Of a DNA stretch of 8,062 bases, positions 6,757 through 8,062 are shown piece by piece. Position 1 is the stretch's first letter, and every line of letters starts with the position of its first letter. Under the pieces are notes generated by a model. That model saw only the letters and a program-made list of their open reading frames with translations, made no database searches and was not told the origin of the DNA. The translations under genes and the position numbers were made by a program. The DNA comes from CAVXYC01 sp046154735. GTDB taxonomy: Bacteria > Chloroflexota > UBA6077 > JACCZL01. The DNA lies in NCBI GenBank assembly GCA_046154735.1, contig JBJXFJ010000221.1, forward strand, positions 1 to 8,062, read 5' to 3'.

Positions 6757-7034
6757 GTAGCACGGGGCCTTGTGCCATAGGAGTGGGCAGGTTTGGTCAC
6801 AAATGCGTAACAAGCCCGAATTTGGGGCGATTTCAGGCACATTCAGCCTCATGTGTGAGCTTTCGGGCCCGAAACGATGCGGAACTCAGGGCTCAAACGC
6901 CCTCCCAAGGCATCCAATGCGTCCCCCGAGGGCCATTATTTGTCCCGAATGGGCTCGAAAATGATGCTCAGCGTGTCCTGTTACGCGTTTGTGATGAAAG
7001 GTGCCCACTCCTATGGCAAAAGTCCCCGTGCTAC
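6757..7034. repeat. 278-base element bounded by 56-base inverted repeats
   Basis: The left arm (6757-6812) and the right arm (6979-7034) are complementary at 49 of 56 positions by my hand alignment. They begin GTAGCACGGGG at the outer ends and end GCGTAACA at the inner ends. The 166-base interior contains a perfect 14-base palindrome at 6861-6874 (TTTCGGGCCCGAAA) and smaller pairings such as AGGGC/GCCCT (6888-6892 with 6899-6903). I see no transposase and no clear target-site duplication at the edges. Both arms are open to translation outward and give a similar cysteine-containing peptide (CPLLWHK / CPLLWQK), which is a by-product of the inverted repeat. It may be a MITE-like element or a large structured intergenic repeat. 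Confidence 0.8.
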
Positions 7035-7075
7035 TTCGTTCCGCCGATAGCTCAACTTTGAAAAGACCCTGGGCA

Positions 7076-7107
7076 TTCACCCCTGTCCTTAACAGGACAG
7101 GGGTGAA
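7076..7107. repeat. Perfect 14-base-pair hairpin
   Basis: TTCACCCCTGTCCT at 7076-7089 is fully complementary to AGGACAGGGGTGAA at 7094-7107, with a four-base loop. No T-run follows directly on either strand, so intrinsic terminator function is doubtful. It may be a processing site, a protein-binding palindrome, or the edge of a repeat. Confidence 0.8.
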
Positions 7108-7311
7108 GTGAGATCACGCACACATCCGCGCCCGGGTCAGTAATGGCAGGAGCGCTTCAGTTAACTTGAACACGACCAGTGGCGCAAGCACCATACGGAG
7201 CGTGGGCGTCCGCCTTCCTCGGGGGCCGCGCGCACGGCTAGTACAGCTAGGCGCAGGAGGCTCGGGCGTGCCCGCGCTGCATCGCAATAATCATTCCCGT
7301 AAGAATCGTTA

Positions 7312-7340
7312 CTGTGAACGACGCCCGGAACCGGTATGCT
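7312..7340 (+). promoter_or_regulatory. Possible weak promoter of the DsbA-like selenoprotein gene
   Basis: TATGCT at 7335-7340 is a fair -10 element, and CTGTGA at 7312-7317 lies 17 bases upstream as a poor -35. The position, about 50 bases before the start codon, is right, but the match is weak and unproven. Confidence 0.25.
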
Positions 7341-7388
7341 CAAAATGTCCGGCGCCAGTGGCGTCAATGATCCGGAGGGGACCGACCT

Positions 7389-8018
7389 ATGCATTGGACA
7401 AAAGCCGCGCTCCTGGGCGCGGCCGTGGTTGTGATTGGCGCATTACCCGGCGATTCTACTCAGGCTCAGGAAATGGGCGGCAGCTCATACCCCGGTCCAT
7501 ATTATCTGGGTGCGCCCGATGCGCCCGTCACCTTTGAGGAGTACGCGGATTTTCAATGACCTGGTTGTGGCAAATTCACCCGTGAGGTGTTACCACAGCT
7601 ACTTGAGAAATATGTTGGCACCGGACAGGTGAAGTTTGTTTGGAACGACTTCGCCTGGATCGGCGATGAAAGCCGTCAGGCCGCCCAGGGTGCGCGCTGC
7701 GCGGCGCGCGAAGGCCTGTTTTGGGGCTACCATGACATGCTCTACGCCAATCAACGCGGCTACAACCAGGGAACCTTTTCTGCCTCGAATCTCAATCAGA
7801 TTGCGGCCAATCTGGGACTCACTCCCGAGGCCTTTAGTACGTGCCTGAGCACCGCGGAAGACATGCAGTCCATCCGCGACGATCTGGCCGCCGCCCGCAA
7901 CCTGGGCATCACCGCAACGCCCGTGTTCATCATCAACGGTCAGCGCGTGGCCGGTCCCCAGAGCGTCGATTTCTTTTCACAGATCATCGACGCGAAGCTC
8001 GCGGAAGTTGGCCGCTAA
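7389..8018 (+). CDS. Exported DsbA-like thioredoxin-fold selenoprotein with U-P-G-C active site (in-frame TGA)
   Basis: This 209-residue protein resembles the DsbA-like thioredoxin-fold oxidoreductases (Thioredoxin_4 type), which make or rearrange disulfides outside the cytoplasm. A signal peptide (MHWTK, hydrophobic 6-20, likely cleavage near Ala26) is followed by LGAPDAPVTFEEYADFQ, the usual lead-in to C-x-x-C. The first cysteine position (57) is TGA and the second is Cys60, giving U-P-G-C. After it come the family blocks LPQLLEKYV, VKFVWNDF, AAQGARCAAREGLFWGYHDMLY and GITATPVFIINGQ with the cis-Pro at 178. The frame then runs to TAA. GGAGGGG lies eight bases before the ATG. I infer that TGA is read as selenocysteine, supported by a SECIS-like hairpin directly downstream. 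The alternatives are a nonsense mutation or a read error. No Sec machinery lies in the window. Unless recoding is modelled, annotation would show only a fragment from 7587. Confidence 0.85.
7557..7559 (+). other. In-frame TGA, predicted selenocysteine codon 57
   Basis: The codon occupies the exact position of the nucleophilic first cysteine in the D-F-Q-C-P-x-C block of DsbA-like proteins. Cysteine TGC or TGT differs from TGA by one base, as usual at Sec/Cys sites. The following base is C, a context that favours weak termination. TGA ends trpS, trpE, trpG, trpD and trpC in this window, so it is a normal stop elsewhere. Confidence 0.82.
7562..7601 (+). promoter_or_regulatory. Bacterial SECIS-like hairpin after the TGA
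   Basis: Two bases after the TGA a lower stem of nine pairs can form, 7562-7570 with 7593-7601 (seven Watson-Crick, two GU). An internal loop (six bases against three) follows. The upper stem is CACC/GGTG (7577-7580 with 7586-7589), and the apical loop is CGTGA (7581-7585). The apical loop begins 21 bases after the TGA, within the 16-37 spacing known for bacterial SECIS elements, and it has G in its first two bases followed by U, as in E. coli fdhF. SelB binding is inferred, and the fold was made by hand without energies. Confidence 0.72.
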
Positions 8019-8062
8019 GCCGCGCTGCCGGGAGTTGTTCAGCGAAAGTGATGCGGTGGTGG

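Larger units (their letters stand above)
6385..7388. other. 1-kb gene-poor, inverted-repeat-rich region between thpR and the divergent gene
   Basis: I find no credible protein gene here. The open frames (for example 6403-6852 minus and 6702-7061 plus) are arginine- and proline-rich, lack family motifs, and read through palindromic repeats. The stretch holds four groups of inverted repeats, listed separately, and should also hold the promoters of thpR and of the plus-strand gene. From 7110 to about 7310 I see nothing definable. I saw no tRNA or rRNA. Confidence 0.7.

Noticed and set aside
6403..6852. 149-residue minus-strand open frame
   Set aside because: It runs through two inverted-repeat units, is rich in Gly, Pro and Arg, and has no family motif or ribosome binding site that I can see.
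6702..7061. 119-residue plus-strand open frame
   Set aside because: It is a read-through of the 278-base inverted-repeat element. Its peptide similarity to the minus strand follows from the inverted arms.
7166..7537. 123-residue plus-strand open frame upstream of and overlapping the selenoprotein gene
   Set aside because: Arginine-rich, out of frame with a gene that has a clear Shine-Dalgarno and family motifs, and no motifs of its own.
7389..7559. Pseudogene by nonsense mutation in the DsbA-like gene
   Set aside because: Not excluded, but disfavoured: the TGA falls exactly on the redox cysteine, the hairpin after it fits a SECIS, and no other damage is visible.
7557..7559. TGA reassigned genome-wide to Trp or Gly
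   Set aside because: TGA ends five trp-operon genes at exact ATGA overlaps, and TGG is used for Trp. The family needs Cys or Sec at this position.
7587..8018. Short 143-residue gene starting at GTG 7587
   Set aside because: It starts after the active site of a thioredoxin-fold protein and lacks its own Shine-Dalgarno. It is the 3' part of the TGA-containing gene at 7389-8018.

Overview
The window reads as a chromosomal segment of a bacterium with fairly high GC (my impression, not a computed value). All genes on the left two thirds run on the minus strand: thpR, then trpS-trpE-trpG-trpD-trpC-trpF. One gene on the right runs divergently on the plus strand. A tRNA-Trp T-box leader, rather than a TRAP site or a leader-peptide attenuator, suggests Chloroflexota, Firmicutes or another T-box-using phylum. 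I favour Chloroflexota, but the window alone does not prove it.

Bases 1-5807 hold a compact tryptophan unit. A sigma-70-type promoter (TTGACC, 17-nt spacer, TATAAT) lies inside the 3' end of thpR. It is followed by a complete T-box riboswitch: Stem I, UGG specifier, UGGC tRNA-acceptor bulge, and antiterminator/terminator switch. The riboswitch leads into trpS, probably starting at a TTG with a good Shine-Dalgarno. All five gene junctions, from trpS/trpE to trpC/trpF, are 4-base ATGA overlaps, so translation is probably coupled throughout. Uncharged tRNA-Trp should therefore switch on both the charging enzyme and the pathway from chorismate through anthranilate and phosphoribosylanthranilate to indole-3-glycerol phosphate. 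trpF is cut by the left window edge; trpB and trpA are not seen.

Bases 5725-6384 encode a 2H-family RNA 2',3'-cyclic phosphodiesterase (ThpR/LigT type). Bases 6385-7388 hold no convincing gene but several strong inverted repeats: a nested imperfect pair (6467-6550), a three-copy foldback (6555-6690), a 278-base element bounded by 56-base inverted repeats (6757-7034), and a perfect 14-base hairpin (7076-7107).

The most exciting feature is at 7389-8018: an exported DsbA-like thioredoxin-fold protein whose first active-site cysteine codon is an in-frame TGA, giving a motif U-P-G-C in place of C-x-x-C. The frame stays open on both sides with intact family motifs. There is a strong ribosome binding site, and a hairpin directly after the TGA has its apical loop 21 nt downstream with a GU in the loop, as expected of a bacterial SECIS. 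TGA is used as a real stop at the ends of trpS, trpE, trpG, trpD and trpC, so a genome-wide recoding of TGA is unlikely. I interpret this gene as a selenoprotein that automatic annotation would split or call a pseudogene.
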